Source: Siphonodentalium dalli
Lineage: Eukaryota > Mollusca > Scaphopoda > Gadilida > Siphonodentaliidae
Assembly (NCBI GenBank): GCA_032622095.1
Contig: CP136067.1
Span: forward strand, 54,663,899 to 54,727,898
Length of the DNA stretch: 64,000 nt
Direction of reading: 5' to 3'
Of this stretch, positions 1 to 11,290 are shown piece after piece. The notes beneath the pieces are model-generated. The model had not been told where the DNA came from. It did no database searches and saw nothing but the letters and a program-made list of their open reading frames with translations. Made by a program: the position numbers and the translations under genes. Positions within the stretch are counted from its first letter, which is position 1. The number at the start of each line of letters is the position of its first letter.

Positions 1-90
1 CTCTGCTCGGTCGGGAAAATTTCGGAAAATGTGGCAAAATGACCACCTGGGTCGAACTTTTTGGGCCGAAAAATATTTGGGGAAAATCAC
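1..90 (-). repeat. Diverged inverted fragment of the 390-bp satellite
   Basis: The first 35 bases are the reverse complement of the CCGAAATTTTCCCGACCGAG block found in every unit of the array at 12982-17308, followed by the TGGCCATTT/GGTCGAA and GGGCCGAAAAATATTTGG parts in rearranged order. It lies 13 kb from the array and in opposite orientation, so it is a dispersed fragment or the edge of another array outside the window. Bases 180-255 (CGAAGATATTTTCGG, CCGCTCGACAAAATCGGGG) look like a more decayed relative. Confidence 0.75.
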
Positions 91-635
91 CATGGCATCA
101 TCTTTTTCTGTGTCGAATTTTATTTTTAATTCCAGATCTGTCTCGAAAATATGCGAGGTCTGAATATTTTGTCTTAGGTAAAGTCCAAGCCGAAGATATT
201 TTCGGTCGTCCCAAAAGGGGATTCCCACTCCGCTCGACAAAATCGGGGACAGTGTGGTAAATGTCCGGGTAGTATTTACATAAGCCTGAACTCAACACGG
301 TATCATAAATGCGCTATATAAATTAACCCGTTATTAGCTGGCCAAACATGGTAAATGAGCATAAATTTTTATAATTCAATTTGCATGACTGTGTGACTGT
401 GGCACAGCATGTTTTGATGATTATCGACATTTCGAATTCAGTCGCTAGGCCACGTGCACACCATTGTCAGTTTTACGGTCGGGAATTAAAATATCATGGA
501 GCTCAACCGTTAATTTCAATTGGCATTCACGCCACCGATTGTATACACCCCGACCCCAACATTGTTTCCACTCTTTGTGAAGTTATCGGGTACAATAACA
601 AGTTTGTTTCTTCTAGAAAACATACGTCGTGCGGA
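91..635. other. No gene seen; decayed repeat and unique sequence
   Basis: Short open frames exist on both strands, none with a recognisable domain. The stretch between the satellite fragment and the LINE 3' tail looks like ordinary AT-rich non-coding DNA. It is the pre-insertion flank on the 3' side of the minus-strand LINE. Confidence 0.5.
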
Positions 636-664
636 TCATACGATACGATACGATACGATACGAT
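636..664 (-). repeat. LINE 3' tail, (TATCG)n pentamer
   Basis: On the plus strand this reads (CGATA)n, about five units. It lies about 140 bases downstream of the ORF2 stop of the minus-strand LINE, in the position of a 3' terminal tail. Non-LTR elements of the CR1/L2 type are known to end in short tandem repeats instead of poly(A), so this pentamer probably marks the exact 3' end of the element. No target-site duplication was found because the 5' end is not defined. Confidence 0.65.
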
Positions 665-803
665 TTATTTGCATAAACACCAATAAAGGCAGTATGCTAA
701 CGATACAAATAATAATAAAACAATAAACAATTAATAAACAATTACATGTGAACATGGCATGTCTAGCTATATGTATTTTATTGTGTGATGGCAAGCATAA
801 TAT

Positions 804-3800
804 TCATTCAGAGCGCTTATCAAAGAAGCGCCGGACCACGTTGCTGATTTTGCTGCTTATTTCAGGGTTATCATTTTTCATTACAAGATTAAATTTCTGA
901 TCGTTTGACATACTTGTAAAATAGCTGTGATATCTACCAACAATTTGGAAAAGTTCATTTCTGAGATCGCAATAGTGTGGACATTCCATAATGAAATGAT
1001 AGTCATTTTCTATATCCGAACCTGTCCTGCATTTAAGGCACAGTCTCTTCCCCTCCTTAATTATAGGCTGATGATGTCTACCTTTTTCAATAGCGAGTTT
1101 GTGATCACTAACACGGAGTTTTGTAAAACTGATCCTATCTTTTAAAGATGTTGTGTTTATTAAGTAAGTCTCTAAGATATAATCATTTTTAAACAATCTA
1201 TATGTTCTGAGTTTATTTTTATGGCCATCTCGTTTTGAGTCATCAAATACAGATCTCTTGAATTCTTTCACATGTTCTTCCTGGAGCTTACACTTGAGAT
1301 TTCTAATGATACTATATGTTTGGTTATTTAATGGAACCTGTATATTGTTACAGCCAAATGCGTTTATCGTCCTGAATAAAGAGTTGCATTTGGCTTTCCT
1401 CATCACATGTTCAGAGACGGCTGATGCCATTAGTTTGTTTTTAGATACATTTGATAATTTTGCACCATAGTTAGCCATTCTGCATAATATTTCGACGGAA
1501 CATGGATATCTACCGAGCTCTGCTCTCACTGCATGATTTGGAGCGTACTTACCTACTCCCAATATATGCTTACAATAAGTAGTGTGTAACTTTTCGCAAC
1601 TCAAACTATACTGGTTACTTCGTGATGTACCACATCCCCATACTTCACATCCGTATAATATGATTGGTTTGATCAATCTGTCAAATAATTTCAACAAGAT
1701 ATTTACTGAAGGATATGCTGTTGCCCTGAATGCATTCAAAAGTGAGTACATGGCTTTCTGACCTTTTTGAAAAAGAGCCTCTTGTGCTTTGGAAAACTTC
1801 CCATCATCTGAAAATTTTATTCCCAGATATGAATAATCTCTAACATTCTCAATTTGACTACTATTTATACTGAATACTGGAGAGTTAGTGAGATACTTAG
1901 ATCCGAAAACAACACATTTAGTTTTCTCCACGTTAAGTCTTAATTTGTTCTGATAAGTATATTCCTCAAGCTTGTCAAGACATCTCTGTAAGCCCACCTG
2001 GCTTTCCGACACCAGAGCCAAATCGTCAGCAAAGAGCAAATGGTTTAATTTGTAATTTGGAAGAGTGATAGCTTCACAATTGTCGTCAAATATATTCTTA
2101 ATATCCTCGATGAAAATTTTAAAGAGGTTTGGAGATAAAGTATACCCTTGTAGTACGCCTACTTTAGAGAGACATGGGGGTCCTAATCCTATGCTTGTTT
2201 TTGTAACATAGTAGCTTGAATTATACATTGATCTAATGAGGTCAAAGATTTGTCCAGATATGCCTAATTTTTCCATTTTGATCATTAAAAGCGACCTATC
2301 AACAGAGTCAAACGCTTTTCTGAAATCGATAAAGGCAACGTACAGAGGTTTTCTAGCGGTGTTGTATTTATCCACGATTGTTTTCAACACAAAAGCGCTA
2401 TCTGTTGTGCTCTTTCCTTCACAAAAACCAAACTGATTATCACTTATTATTTCGTTGTCAAATAAAAACTTATTAAGCCGTCTATTGATAATTTTGTTAA
2501 ACAATTTTCCTACCGCTGAACTTACTGCAATAGCCCTATAATTATTTGGGTCATTTCGATCACCTTTCTTGTAAATTAAACTAAGCACCGATCTACTCCA
2601 ATCATTCGGATAATACCCCGAAGAAAGTATGTGATTAAATAGTTTAAGTATTTCGTCTATTAATAGCGGACCTATTGTTTTGATAAGTTCATTTGACACG
2701 TTATCCAGTCCTTTTGCCTTTCCGTTTTTCAACTCCCGGATTGCTGTAATAATTTCTTCCACAGTAAACGGGGAATTATTTATGCGATATTTTGTAGCAT
2801 TGGTGTTTTGGGGAACACAATATTGTGTGTTCATGATTGAATCTGGAGAATAAAGTTTGTTGAAAAAATCAACCGACTTGTCTGGATCTAAATCATTAAA
2901 ATGCGTTTTATTTTGTTTCAACTTCCCTATAACATCCCAGTAACTTTTTGGATCAGCACACTCGATTTTCTCAAGTTCATTATGCAAGTTTTGATAATAC
3001 TGTTTCCGCTTAAACTTCACTTCCCTCTTGTATTTTTTTTTCAAAGTAAAATATTTCACCCGCAGACTGTCATCATACGGATTACTTCTCATATCGCGAA
3101 TAGCTCTGTCTAAGTCATTTTTAAGACATTTACATCCATTATCAAACCACATTCTTTTACGTTTATTTTTCATTTTATTATTTCGAATAAGCTTACATGC
3201 GTCTAAATTTATCGCTTCAATAACAGACATAAAATCATTCGTCGCAGACTCAACGCCATTATCATCATTTCCATAGAATTTCATTTTAAAATCTGTTATT
3301 TGCTTCTGAATTTCGGGACGTTTAACAGAGGAAATAGCCCTTTGTTTGCTTGCTTCTGTCCACTGAATTTTGAATCGCTGTTTAGAAAATTCATGTTTTC
3401 GTTTCTTTTCGCCGATTGCCTTTGTGCCATAAGTGAAATGTGCAGCCAGTTGACAATGATCAGAATACTCGCAGGGTAACTTAACACAAAAATAACTAAC
3501 ATCAGAAATATATCTGTCTGAGACGAGTATATAATCAACCACACTAGCGCCATTGTATTGGTAACTGGTAAAATGTCCTAAATTGTCACCAATGATACGA
3601 CCGTTCAATATTCGGATACCGGTTTTAATGCAAAATGATAGTAACTGGTTACCAAAAGAATTGACCTTCGAGTCCATATTAACCCTTTCTCGTGATGTAT
3701 CTATAGTATAGCTATCCGGCAGTGGTATGTGTTTATCGTTGTCCCCCGCAACGTGGTCCAGCTTACTTCCGGTTCTGGCATTCAAATCACCGCCTACAAT

Positions 3801-4259
3801 AATAAGATCTTCGCTCTGATATTCAATAAGACTCGTTTCAATTTCACCAAATATATTTTCATCTATTTCTCTTGATTCCCAGTAACTAGAATTTATTGGA
3901 GGTAAGTAGCAAGACACAAATACTATTGATTTACCGTTCAACTTGAATAATTCGCCATGAAACTCCACAAATATGGCTAACTCCCCAATCAATTGAATTT
4001 TTTTGACAAAGCGCTTATATTTCTTACGAAAATAGAATGCAATGCCTCCACGCCCGCCAGTTTGGCGAGTAAGTTGAACAGACTCATATCCCGGGATATC
4101 GATGTCATTCTTATCTTGATGCCATGTTTCAATTAGTGTTAAGAAGTCATACTTTGTCAACTTATTTTTGAAATCACCGTCTAACGACTTGAATCCTTGC
4201 ACATTCCATACGGAATAGGGCACCTCGTTCATTTGGTGCGTATCATTTGATTGTGTCAT
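804..4259 (-). CDS. LINE ORF2: AP endonuclease-reverse transcriptase
   Basis: Open for 1151 codons without interruption; it should nick target DNA and prime reverse transcription of its own RNA. Residues 15-275 form an APE-type endonuclease: WNVQG at 18-22, ET at 44-45, GRGG at 69-72, GGDLNA at 156-161, VDYILVS at 241-247 and SDH at 266-268. Residues ~495-850 are a non-LTR reverse transcriptase: FIDFRKAFDSVD at 643-654 with the first catalytic Asp, LQG at 703-705 followed by LSP, and FADD at 743-746 with the catalytic Asp pair. The C-terminus has a zinc knuckle, C1074-x2-C1077-x10-H1088-x4-C1093. No RNase H domain is visible. The start ATG sits 469 bases after ORF1. All catalytic motifs are present, so ORF2 could still be functional although ORF1 is broken. 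The clade is probably within the CR1/L2 group, judged from the ORF1 esterase and the non-poly(A) tail; a tree is needed to place it. Confidence 0.95.
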   Translation of the reverse strand: MTQSNDTHQMNEVPYSVWNVQGFKSLDGDFKNKLTKYDFLTLIETWHQDKNDIDIPGYESVQLTRQTGGRGGIAFYFRKKYKRFVKKIQLIGELAIFVEFHGELFKLNGKSIVFVSCYLPPINSSYWESREIDENIFGEIETSLIEYQSEDLIIVGGDLNARTGSKLDHVAGDNDKHIPLPDSYTIDTSRERVNMDSKVNSFGNQLLSFCIKTGIRILNGRIIGDNLGHFTSYQYNGASVVDYILVSDRYISDVSYFCVKLPCEYSDHCQLAAHFTYGTKAIGEKKRKHEFSKQRFKIQWTEASKQRAISSVKRPEIQKQITDFKMKFYGNDDNGVESATNDFMSVIEAINLDACKLIRNNKMKNKRKRMWFDNGCKCLKNDLDRAIRDMRSNPYDDSLRVKYFTLKKKYKREVKFKRKQYYQNLHNELEKIECADPKSYWDVIGKLKQNKTHFNDLDPDKSVDFFNKLYSPDSIMNTQYCVPQNTNATKYRINNSPFTVEEIITAIRELKNGKAKGLDNVSNELIKTIGPLLIDEILKLFNHILSSGYYPNDWSRSVLSLIYKKGDRNDPNNYRAIAVSSAVGKLFNKIINRRLNKFLFDNEIISDNQFGFCEGKSTTDSAFVLKTIVDKYNTARKPLYVAFIDFRKAFDSVDRSLLMIKMEKLGISGQIFDLIRSMYNSSYYVTKTSIGLGPPCLSKVGVLQGYTLSPNLFKIFIEDIKNIFDDNCEAITLPNYKLNHLLFADDLALVSESQVGLQRCLDKLEEYTYQNKLRLNVEKTKCVVFGSKYLTNSPVFSINSSQIENVRDYSYLGIKFSDDGKFSKAQEALFQKGQKAMYSLLNAFRATAYPSVNILLKLFDRLIKPIILYGCEVWGCGTSRSNQYSLSCEKLHTTYCKHILGVGKYAPNHAVRAELGRYPCSVEILCRMANYGAKLSNVSKNKLMASAVSEHVMRKAKCNSLFRTINAFGCNNIQVPLNNQTYSIIRNLKCKLQEEHVKEFKRSVFDDSKRDGHKNKLRTYRLFKNDYILETYLINTTSLKDRISFTKLRVSDHKLAIEKGRHHQPIIKEGKRLCLKCRTGSDIENDYHFIMECPHYCDLRNELFQIVGRYHSYFTSMSNDQKFNLVMKNDNPEISSKISNVVRRFFDKRSE

Positions 4260-4727
4260 TTTAAATATATTGGTTACTACTGCCGGAGTTGAAATAGCGA
4301 CTGAATAAGAGAATGAATAATTTCGGAATTAAACATTCGGAAGCTCGATTAATATAAAACAATATGTGACATCTGAAAATGAATAATAATCTGTCTAACA
4401 CCACTAATCACAAACGTGCGATGAACACTGTATAAGTATAATTGTGTCATACATTATTTTTCAATTGAACTAATTATTTATAGCAACTTCACTGAATACT
4501 TTGATTAAAACTAATTACTCTCAAAATTAAAGCATGCATTCCTTTCTGACTGTAAAATCACTTCTACAATTGACTAGCGTCTACCATGTATATATTGACA
4601 AATACCTCTTTTCGGAAGATAAAATGATTTAAATTTTAAATTTATGTTTTTCTGAAAATCTAATTCATAACATAATTTGATTGCATACCTATGAATACAA
4701 TGTATAACACAATTATTTTCATTCTAC
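4260..4727 (-). other. AT-rich spacer between LINE ORF1 and ORF2
   Basis: No open frame of note and no repeat structure. It separates the two coding regions of the same element and is unusually long for an ORF1-ORF2 gap, which would need re-initiation or an internal ribosome entry for ORF2 translation (inference). Confidence 0.6.
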
Positions 4728-6776
4728 TTATTGATCAATGTGTAAAGGCAAAAATTCTGTAAGAGTTGTACACAAGCTTGATATCTGACGTTTCATTTCT
4801 GTTAATTCTTTACGCATTTCTGGATGTTGAGTGTTAGACGATCTACCATTCCTTGCAAAGCTGGTATCGTTGGAACGAAACGTATTACTGGCGTATCGTC
4901 CTCCGTCAAATTTATTCTGTGACCCACGGTGAAGTGACGACCGCACACGATGCACATCAGACAACTCCTCAGCCGAACAACTACCACATTTCAATCCAGT
5001 CCCTAACCTCTCTAATCCAGCATCGTTAGGGTGCATGCCAATTATCGTGAAATGACGCCCGAGAAACATAACCGTTACGCTCAGCAAATTTTGGAGAATG
5101 GTCGATGAATTCACATCCAAAACTGGAACACACTTCCTTATAGCACTCATTTGTTTGGAAAATCAGTCGGTTTGCACCGGCTCTGCTCGGCGTCGGTAAA
5201 ACTGACGAAATGCGTACGGTGGCGGAAGGAAATTTGTCCCTTATTGCAGTGACCACCGACTTAACTTTGACTGACTCTGTTCTAATCCCATGTCGGCATG
5301 AATTTATCCCGACGTGAATCGTAACCTTATGTACATTTACATCGCTGTTCGATTTCATTATCCAATCCATAAGTCCATCTAGCCTGAGACCGCCTATCGA
5401 TACTATATTCACATACTCGTCTCGATTTGCTAATCGTCTCGCATTAAGATATACCGCAGAACCGAATCTCCAATTAGCAGATGAACTTTCTTTGGTTGTC
5501 GCGAGTATGAAGATTCCAAAATCGTAGTGTCGTTAATATACATAGGCCGTGTGTCTCGCTTCGCCAAGTTTAGATCACTAAACGTAGACTCCACTTCCTC
5601 GTGCTCATCTCCTGACACAGCAGTTTCCCGTTGAGTTCCATCGTTTTCAAATTGACCATCCAAAACATCAAATTTGTTTGAAATGTTAACATTTATGGTG
5701 ACTTCATCTTCCTGTCGATCAGAAGTGCCATTATTCTCGATTGAGTTGACAGTTTTAGAAACATTTCCAGTTTGGATTTTGGGAACTTCAGTTTGAATTT
5801 GAAGATTATTTTCCGTTTGTGTTGATTTACCTGCACACGTGTTCTTTTTTGACGATGTGAGTGATTTTCGTTTTGTACATTTTGGTGTATCGTTTGTTGC
5901 TCCTAATATATTTAATGTTTCTTCCGCTGCTTTAGCTGCCAACTTTGCATTTTTCCCACGTAAATTTTTAATTTCAGACTCCAGCTTATCTATTATCTCA
6001 CTGAGTCGCGATTCTACATTCAGTTGGTGAAATTTCATTTCCTCAATGAGAGTTTGGAGCTCGGAAATGGTCATCTTCATTCGAAATGATGCTGAAACGT
6101 CCGTATACGATTTTCGTTTTTGACTTATACGTCCTCTTTGAGTAATGAAACTGACACCTCCTCGCGATTTCTTTAACGAAAGTTGACATTTCTGAGATAC
6201 CGGAGTTTCCGTCAAGAGCGCAGATGTAGAGTGAGAATTCTGAGACTCCATAAGTTCATCCCAAGTATACATTCCGTGTTGGACGGACACGTCTAGTCCT
6301 TCTGTGTCCATGACAAATTCCTCAATGTTAGCACAATGATGAATCACGGGGAGTTCAGTATCTAGCCACCAATATACACTTAACTTCGATCCTTGTATCA
6401 TCACTCTGTTATTCGTTTTATATATGTGTACTGTTACTTTTCTTTTTGGCTTTTTCTTAATTATTGTTATCAAGTCTCCAACCGTTATACCATCCGTATC
6501 TGTCACAACCTTCCATAAAGCACCATTCTTTTCCGTTTTCTTCGAATTATTCCAGTATCTGTCCACAAAACCTTTTGTATATTTTGCAAATCTAACATTG
6601 TCCAATGCAATTGTCACACACTTTCCGCTATCTTTTTGTTCCGATTCTATTATATTGTCAGAAAAGTTAATTTTCTTTTTCATCAGTTTGTCCACATTAA
6701 GAGAGTATGTTTTGACATCTTTTAAAATAGATTCATTACAAAGTTCCTCGTTATTAACAGCTTCTGAGTCTTCCAT
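4728..6776 (-). pseudogene. LINE ORF1: coiled coil plus SGNH/GDSL esterase, broken by two frameshifts
   Basis: Three minus-strand frames join into one ORF1. The first (6776-5430, 448 codons from ATG) holds an unrecognised N-terminal domain rich in basic residues (VTVHIYKTNNRVMIQG at ~114-129), a predicted coiled coil at ~236-290, a low-complexity linker, and the esterase nucleophile block LLIGDSVLRY with the Ser at ~438. It then stops at 5430-5432. The second frame (to 5026) carries SIGG and the HVGINS block. The third (to 4728) carries HPNDAGLERL, the catalytic His block, and a polar tail. Esterase-bearing ORF1 proteins are known from CR1-like non-LTR elements. The frame changes are near 5435-5450 and 5035-5045; each looks like a small indel. 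ORF1 proteins of this type bind the element RNA; the role of the esterase is unknown. Confidence 0.85.
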
Positions 6777-7194
6777 ATTGATAGTTATAAGCTAAGCATT
6801 CAATTTGAAGTGAACGTTAGACTTACGGTACATATATTAGCGTCACTGTTCCATTAACCATCCATATCCAGTCGCTTTCCTCTTCCTCCTCCGACAGTAA
6901 CCACCAATCCCTGTTTACAACATTTTGTTTTTCTATTGTGACGGAATTCAACACCAATCTGACAGACCTTTTCTTTCCACGCTGGTTAGGTTAGAGGCAA
7001 CTTGTGTTGACACTGTCATGCAGAAATATAAACGATAATGTATACTTTGATGTATTGACAATTGTGTCGTTGTTTCACATAAAAAAAAGGTTCAACGGCT
7101 AACACAGTATGGGTCTTATCAGATTGGTGTCCATGGTGTGTCGGTTAGAGGGCCTTTATTGAACATTCACGCTCGTCACACATTCACCACATGG
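6777..7194 (-). other. Probable LINE 5' UTR and flank
   Basis: Sequence upstream of the ORF1 start with no coding signal. The 5' end of the element lies somewhere here, but no target duplication of the 3' flank could be found. A short A-run at 7081-7088 and pyrimidine-rich stretches are present. Confidence 0.4.
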
Positions 7195-9352
7195 CGATTC
7201 TTTCATGACTGGAGCTGCGTTGGGCGTTGGTGCAGCATTAACTATTTCATGACGGGAGCTGCGCTGGTGCAGCATTAATTATTTCATGAAGGGAGCTGCG
7301 TTGGTGCAACATTAATTATTTGATGATGGGAGCCCGAGTTGGTTCAGCATTAACTATTTCATGGCGGGAGCTGCGCTGGTGCAGCATTAATTATTTCACG
7401 ACGGGAGCTGCGTTGATGATGGGAGCTACGCGCTGGTGTAGCATTAATTATTTCATGACGGGAGCTGCGTTGGTGCAGCATTAGTTATTTGATGATGGGA
7501 GCTGCGTTAGGGCAGCATTAATTCTTTCATGACTGGAGCTGCGTTGGGCAGCATTAATTCTTTCATGATGGGAGCTGTGCTGGTGCAGCGTTAACCTTTT
7601 TATGACGGAAGCTGTGTTGGTGCAGTATTAACCCTTTCATGACGGGAGCTGCGCTGATGCAGCATTAATTATTTCACGACGGGATCTGTGCTGGTGCAGC
7701 ATTAATTATTTAATGACGGGAGCTGCGTTGGTGCAGCATTAACTAATTCATGACGGGAGCTGCGCTGGTGCAGCATTAACCCTTTCATGACGGGTAGCTG
7801 TGTTGGTCCAGCATTAACCCTTCCATGGTGGGACCATGGCGGCAGTTGCGTTGGTGCAGCATTAGTTATTTCATGAAGGGAGCTGCGTTGGTGCAGCATT
7901 AACTCTTTCATGACGGGAGCTGCGCTGGTGTAGCATTAATTATTTGATGACGGGAGCTGCGTTGGTGCAGCATTAATTCTTTCATGACTGGAGCTGCGTT
8001 GGGCAGCATTAACCCTTCCATGACGGTAGTTGAGTTGGTGCAGGATTAGTTATTTCATGAAGGGAGCTGCGTTGGTGCAGCATTAAATATTTGATGATGG
8101 GAGCTGCGTTGGTGCAGCATTAACTATTTCATGACGGGAGCTGCGCTGGTGCAGCATTAATTATTTCATGAAGGGAGCTGCGTTGGTGCAGCATTAATTA
8201 TTTGATGATGGGAGCCCGAGTTGGTGCAGCATTAACTATTTCATGACGGGAGCTGCGCTGGTGCAGCATTAATTATTTCACGACGGGAGCTGCGTTGATG
8301 ATGGGAGCTACGCGCTGGTGTAGCATTAATTATTTCATGACGGGAGCTGCGTTGGTGCAGCATTAGTTATTTGATGATGGGAGCTGCGTTAGGGCACCAT
8401 TAATTCTTTCATGACTGGAGCTCTGCTGGTGCAGTATTAACCCTTTCATGACGGGAGCTGCGCTGATGCAGCATTAATTATTTCATGACGGGATCTGTGC
8501 TGGTGCAGCATTAATTATTTAATGACGGGAGCTGCGTTGGTGCAGCATTAACTAATTCATGACGGGAGCTGCGCTGGTGCAGCATTAACCCTTTCATGAC
8601 GGGTAGCTGTGTTGGTCCAGCATTAACCCTTCCATGGTGGGACCATGGCGGCAGTTGCGTTGTTGCAGCATTAGTTATTTCATGAAGGGAGCTGCGTTGG
8701 TGCAGCATTAACTCTTTCATGACGGGAGCTGCGTTGGTGCAGCATTAATTATTTGATGATGGGAGCTGCGTTGGTGCATCATTAACCCTTTCATGACGGG
8801 AGCTGCGCTGATGCAGCATTAATTATTTCACGACGGGAGCTGCGTTGATGATGGGAGCTACGCGTTGGTGCAGCATTAACTCTCTCATGACGGGAGCTGC
8901 GCTGGTGTAGCATTAATTATTTGATGACGGGAGCTGCGTTGGTGCAGCATTAATTCTTTCATGACTGGAGCTGCGTTGGGCAGCATTAACCCTTCCATGA
9001 CGGTAGTTGAGTTGGTGCAGGATTAGTTATTTCATGAAGGGAGCTGCGTTGGTGCAGCATTAAATATTTGATGATGGGAGATGCGTTGGTGCAGCATTAA
9101 CTATTTCATGACGGGAGCTGCGCTGGTGCAGCATTAATTATTTCATGAAGGGAGCTGCGTTGGTGCAGCATTAACTATTTTATGATGGGATATGTGCTGG
9201 TGCAGCATTAACCCTTTCATGACGGGTAGCTGTGCTGGTCCAGCATTAACCCTTCCATGGTGGGAGCTGCATTGGTGCAGCATTAACCATTTCATGACGG
9301 CAGCTGTGCTGGTGCAGCATTAATTATTTTATGACGGGACCTGCGTTGGTGA
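7195..9352 (+). repeat. 37-bp minisatellite with higher-order repeats
   Basis: About 58 tandem units with the core TTTCATGACGGGAGCTGCG followed by a TGGTGCAGCATTAA half. The period measured between two CATGA starts (7248 and 7285) is 37. Each unit can form a GCTGC/GCAGC hairpin. Variants (GCCCGAG, GATGATGGGAGCTACG, CCATGGTGGGACCATGG) recur in the same order: the segment at 7702-7911 is repeated almost unchanged at 8511-8720, 809 bases apart, and other blocks recur at offsets near 880 and 983. This shows duplication of multi-unit blocks with gain or loss of whole units. Open frames crossing it are a by-product of the repeat. Confidence 0.92.
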
Positions 9353-10117
9353 TGAAAAGCAAATTCGGGATACAGCATGTGTGGTTGCTCCACTACGTGT
9401 CACGTATGATTCATATTACATATTTATATGCATTCCGCGGGGTGTTATCTGAGCTTACATGATATACCCGATAATACCGGTAGTATATAACATTGACATG
9501 GGTTATATTCTGATAGCACGGAATCCATATTGGACGCCATATTGGTGTTCTTAAAACCCTCAACTGCAAGCTCACCACTATTACCGTGCCACATCTGCAA
9601 TTTGCAGAAGAGAAAAAATATTATGTTACCCACCCAGCTGGTGGACCGTGGTATCGGTAGGCCTATTATTTAATATAGACTATACATAATTGTTCTTACC
9701 AAACTGTGTTAATACTGTTATGAAATGTCGGATTTGTTGAAAACCATCTTTACTTTCAATTCACAGATGAATTACATTGAGTCAATCAGATAAGAATAAG
9801 ATATAAACATTGCCATTGGAGCACACAAAGTTCGTTGGAAATCGTCCAATTTCGCGCGGAACAAACTTGAATAAAAATATTGTATTCTGGTCACACAAAC
9901 CAACAACCTTAATAGAACGATAACATATAATGTAAACAACACGAACTCTTATTCGGCAATTGTTTTCTATAGACTCTGTCAATTCAACTAAAGAAAATTA
10001 TGCACAATCAATTAATTAAGAACAGATAGGTATCAATTTAAGAATAGGCGATATTTTGGTGACGTCACGAGTCACGTGTCAAACATGAATAAACCAGAGC
10101 TGGTAGGCAGAACGGTG
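9353..10117. other. No gene seen; non-repetitive AT-rich stretch
   Basis: Both strands have only short frames without domain resemblance. No tandem or inverted structure was noticed. Confidence 0.5.
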
Positions 10118-10123
10118 GAAGCG

Positions 10124-10724
10124 TATGGAGCCCCGCAGGTGACATGCGGAGATTTTTTTTTTTACAATTCGTGCGCACGAATTGCAATTCGTGGTAACGG
10201 ACTCGGTTCGTGGGAACGGACTCAGTTCGTGGGAACGGCCTCAGTTCGTGCGCGCGAATTGCAATTCGTGGCCACGGACTCAGTTCGTGGGAACGGACTC
10301 GGTTCGTGCGCACGAATTGCATTTCGTGGCAACGGACTCGGTTCGTGGGAACGGACTCAGTTCGTGGGAACGGCCTCAGTTCGTGCGCACGAATTGCAAT
10401 TCGTGGCCACGGACTCAGTTCGTGGGAACGGACTCGGTTCGTGCGCACGAATTGCATTTCGTGGCAACGGACTCAGTTCGTGGGAACGGACTCAGTTCGT
10501 GCGCATGAATTTTAATTTAACACCGGTATCGAAATGATGAATTATATGAAGCCCCGTGGGTGACATGCGGAGAAACAAAATATTACAATTCGTGGGCACG
10601 AACTGGGTTCGTTCCCATGAACTGAGTCCGTTCCCACAAACTGAGTCCGTTCCCATGAATTGCAATTCGTGCGCACGAATTGTAATATTTTGTTTCTCCG
10701 CATTGTCACCTGCGGGGCTCCATA
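10124..10724 (+). mobile_element. 601-bp foldback element with palindromic internal array
   Basis: Left end TATGGAGCCCCGCAGGTGAC, right end the reverse complement of the same, and the inverted match continues inward through a GCGGAGA block to the palindrome TTCGTGCGCACGAA. Between the arms is an array of TTCGTGGGAACGGACTCAG-type units alternating with TTCGTGCGCACGAATTGCAA palindromes (10170-10500). A third, direct copy of the terminus starts near 10549, so this may be one element nested in or fused to another. Flanks GAAGCG (10118-10123) and GAATCG (10725-10730) could be a 6-bp target duplication with one change. There is no transposase, so it is non-autonomous. Confidence 0.8.
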
Positions 10725-11043
10725 GAATCGCAGTGCTTTCTCGTAGAAGATATGATCGCGTGTTTGATAATATATGCATAAAAAAAAAAAAACCAGGGGG
10801 GGGGGGGGGGGGTCTGCATTTTTTTCCGAACACTGGGGGGGGGGGGGGGGTTCAACAGCCCGGCTAACACAATTTTTCCTGACTTCCTAATTTTTTCCCT
10901 ATTGTCATTTTTCTTCAAAATAATGCGACAAAAGGTATTAAGAATGCTTCTATTATGTACTATGTATGAACGTAACTCTTAGTAGGGGTGTTGAGTTCAT
11001 TGTCAGTTAGTAATGAGGGATGACATCAATGGGTAATAAATGG
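10725..11043. other. Poly(G) tracts and unique sequence
   Basis: Two long G runs (near 10797-10812 and 10837-10850) flank a CTGCATTTTTTTCCGAACACT segment. Similar C/G-run neighbourhoods with TCCGAACACT or GCAGACCCC occur near 39765, 41130 and 46870, so this is part of a dispersed repeat rich in homopolymer G. Homopolymer lengths are prone to assembly error. Confidence 0.6.
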
Positions 11044-11199
11044 GTCAGTTTGCTAATTGTTTTCATCAAAGATATATCAATTCACATTGACAAGGAAAGG
11101 CTCAGTTTTAATAGTTTAAAAAAAGGTCAGTTTGCTAAGTGTTTTCATCAAAGATATATCAATTCACATTGACAAGGAAAGGCTCAGTTTTAATAGTTT
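11044..11199 (+). repeat. 82-bp tandem duplication
   Basis: The segment beginning GTCAGTTTGCTAA at 11044 is repeated from 11126 with one or two changes, including the shared ATATATCAATTCACATTG and GGAAAGGCTCAG blocks. The 74-base copies are separated by an A-rich spacer. No coding potential. Confidence 0.9.
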
Positions 11200-11290
11200 T
11201 AAATCATCTATTCAACGACAACCGGATACAAATGAAAACATAACACAATATAGATTTTTTAAATAAATGTAAACTCTATAAGTAAAATTA

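Noticed and set aside
7195-9352. Regular short repeats resembling a CRISPR array
   Set aside because: Units are contiguous variants with no unique spacers, and the genome is eukaryotic.
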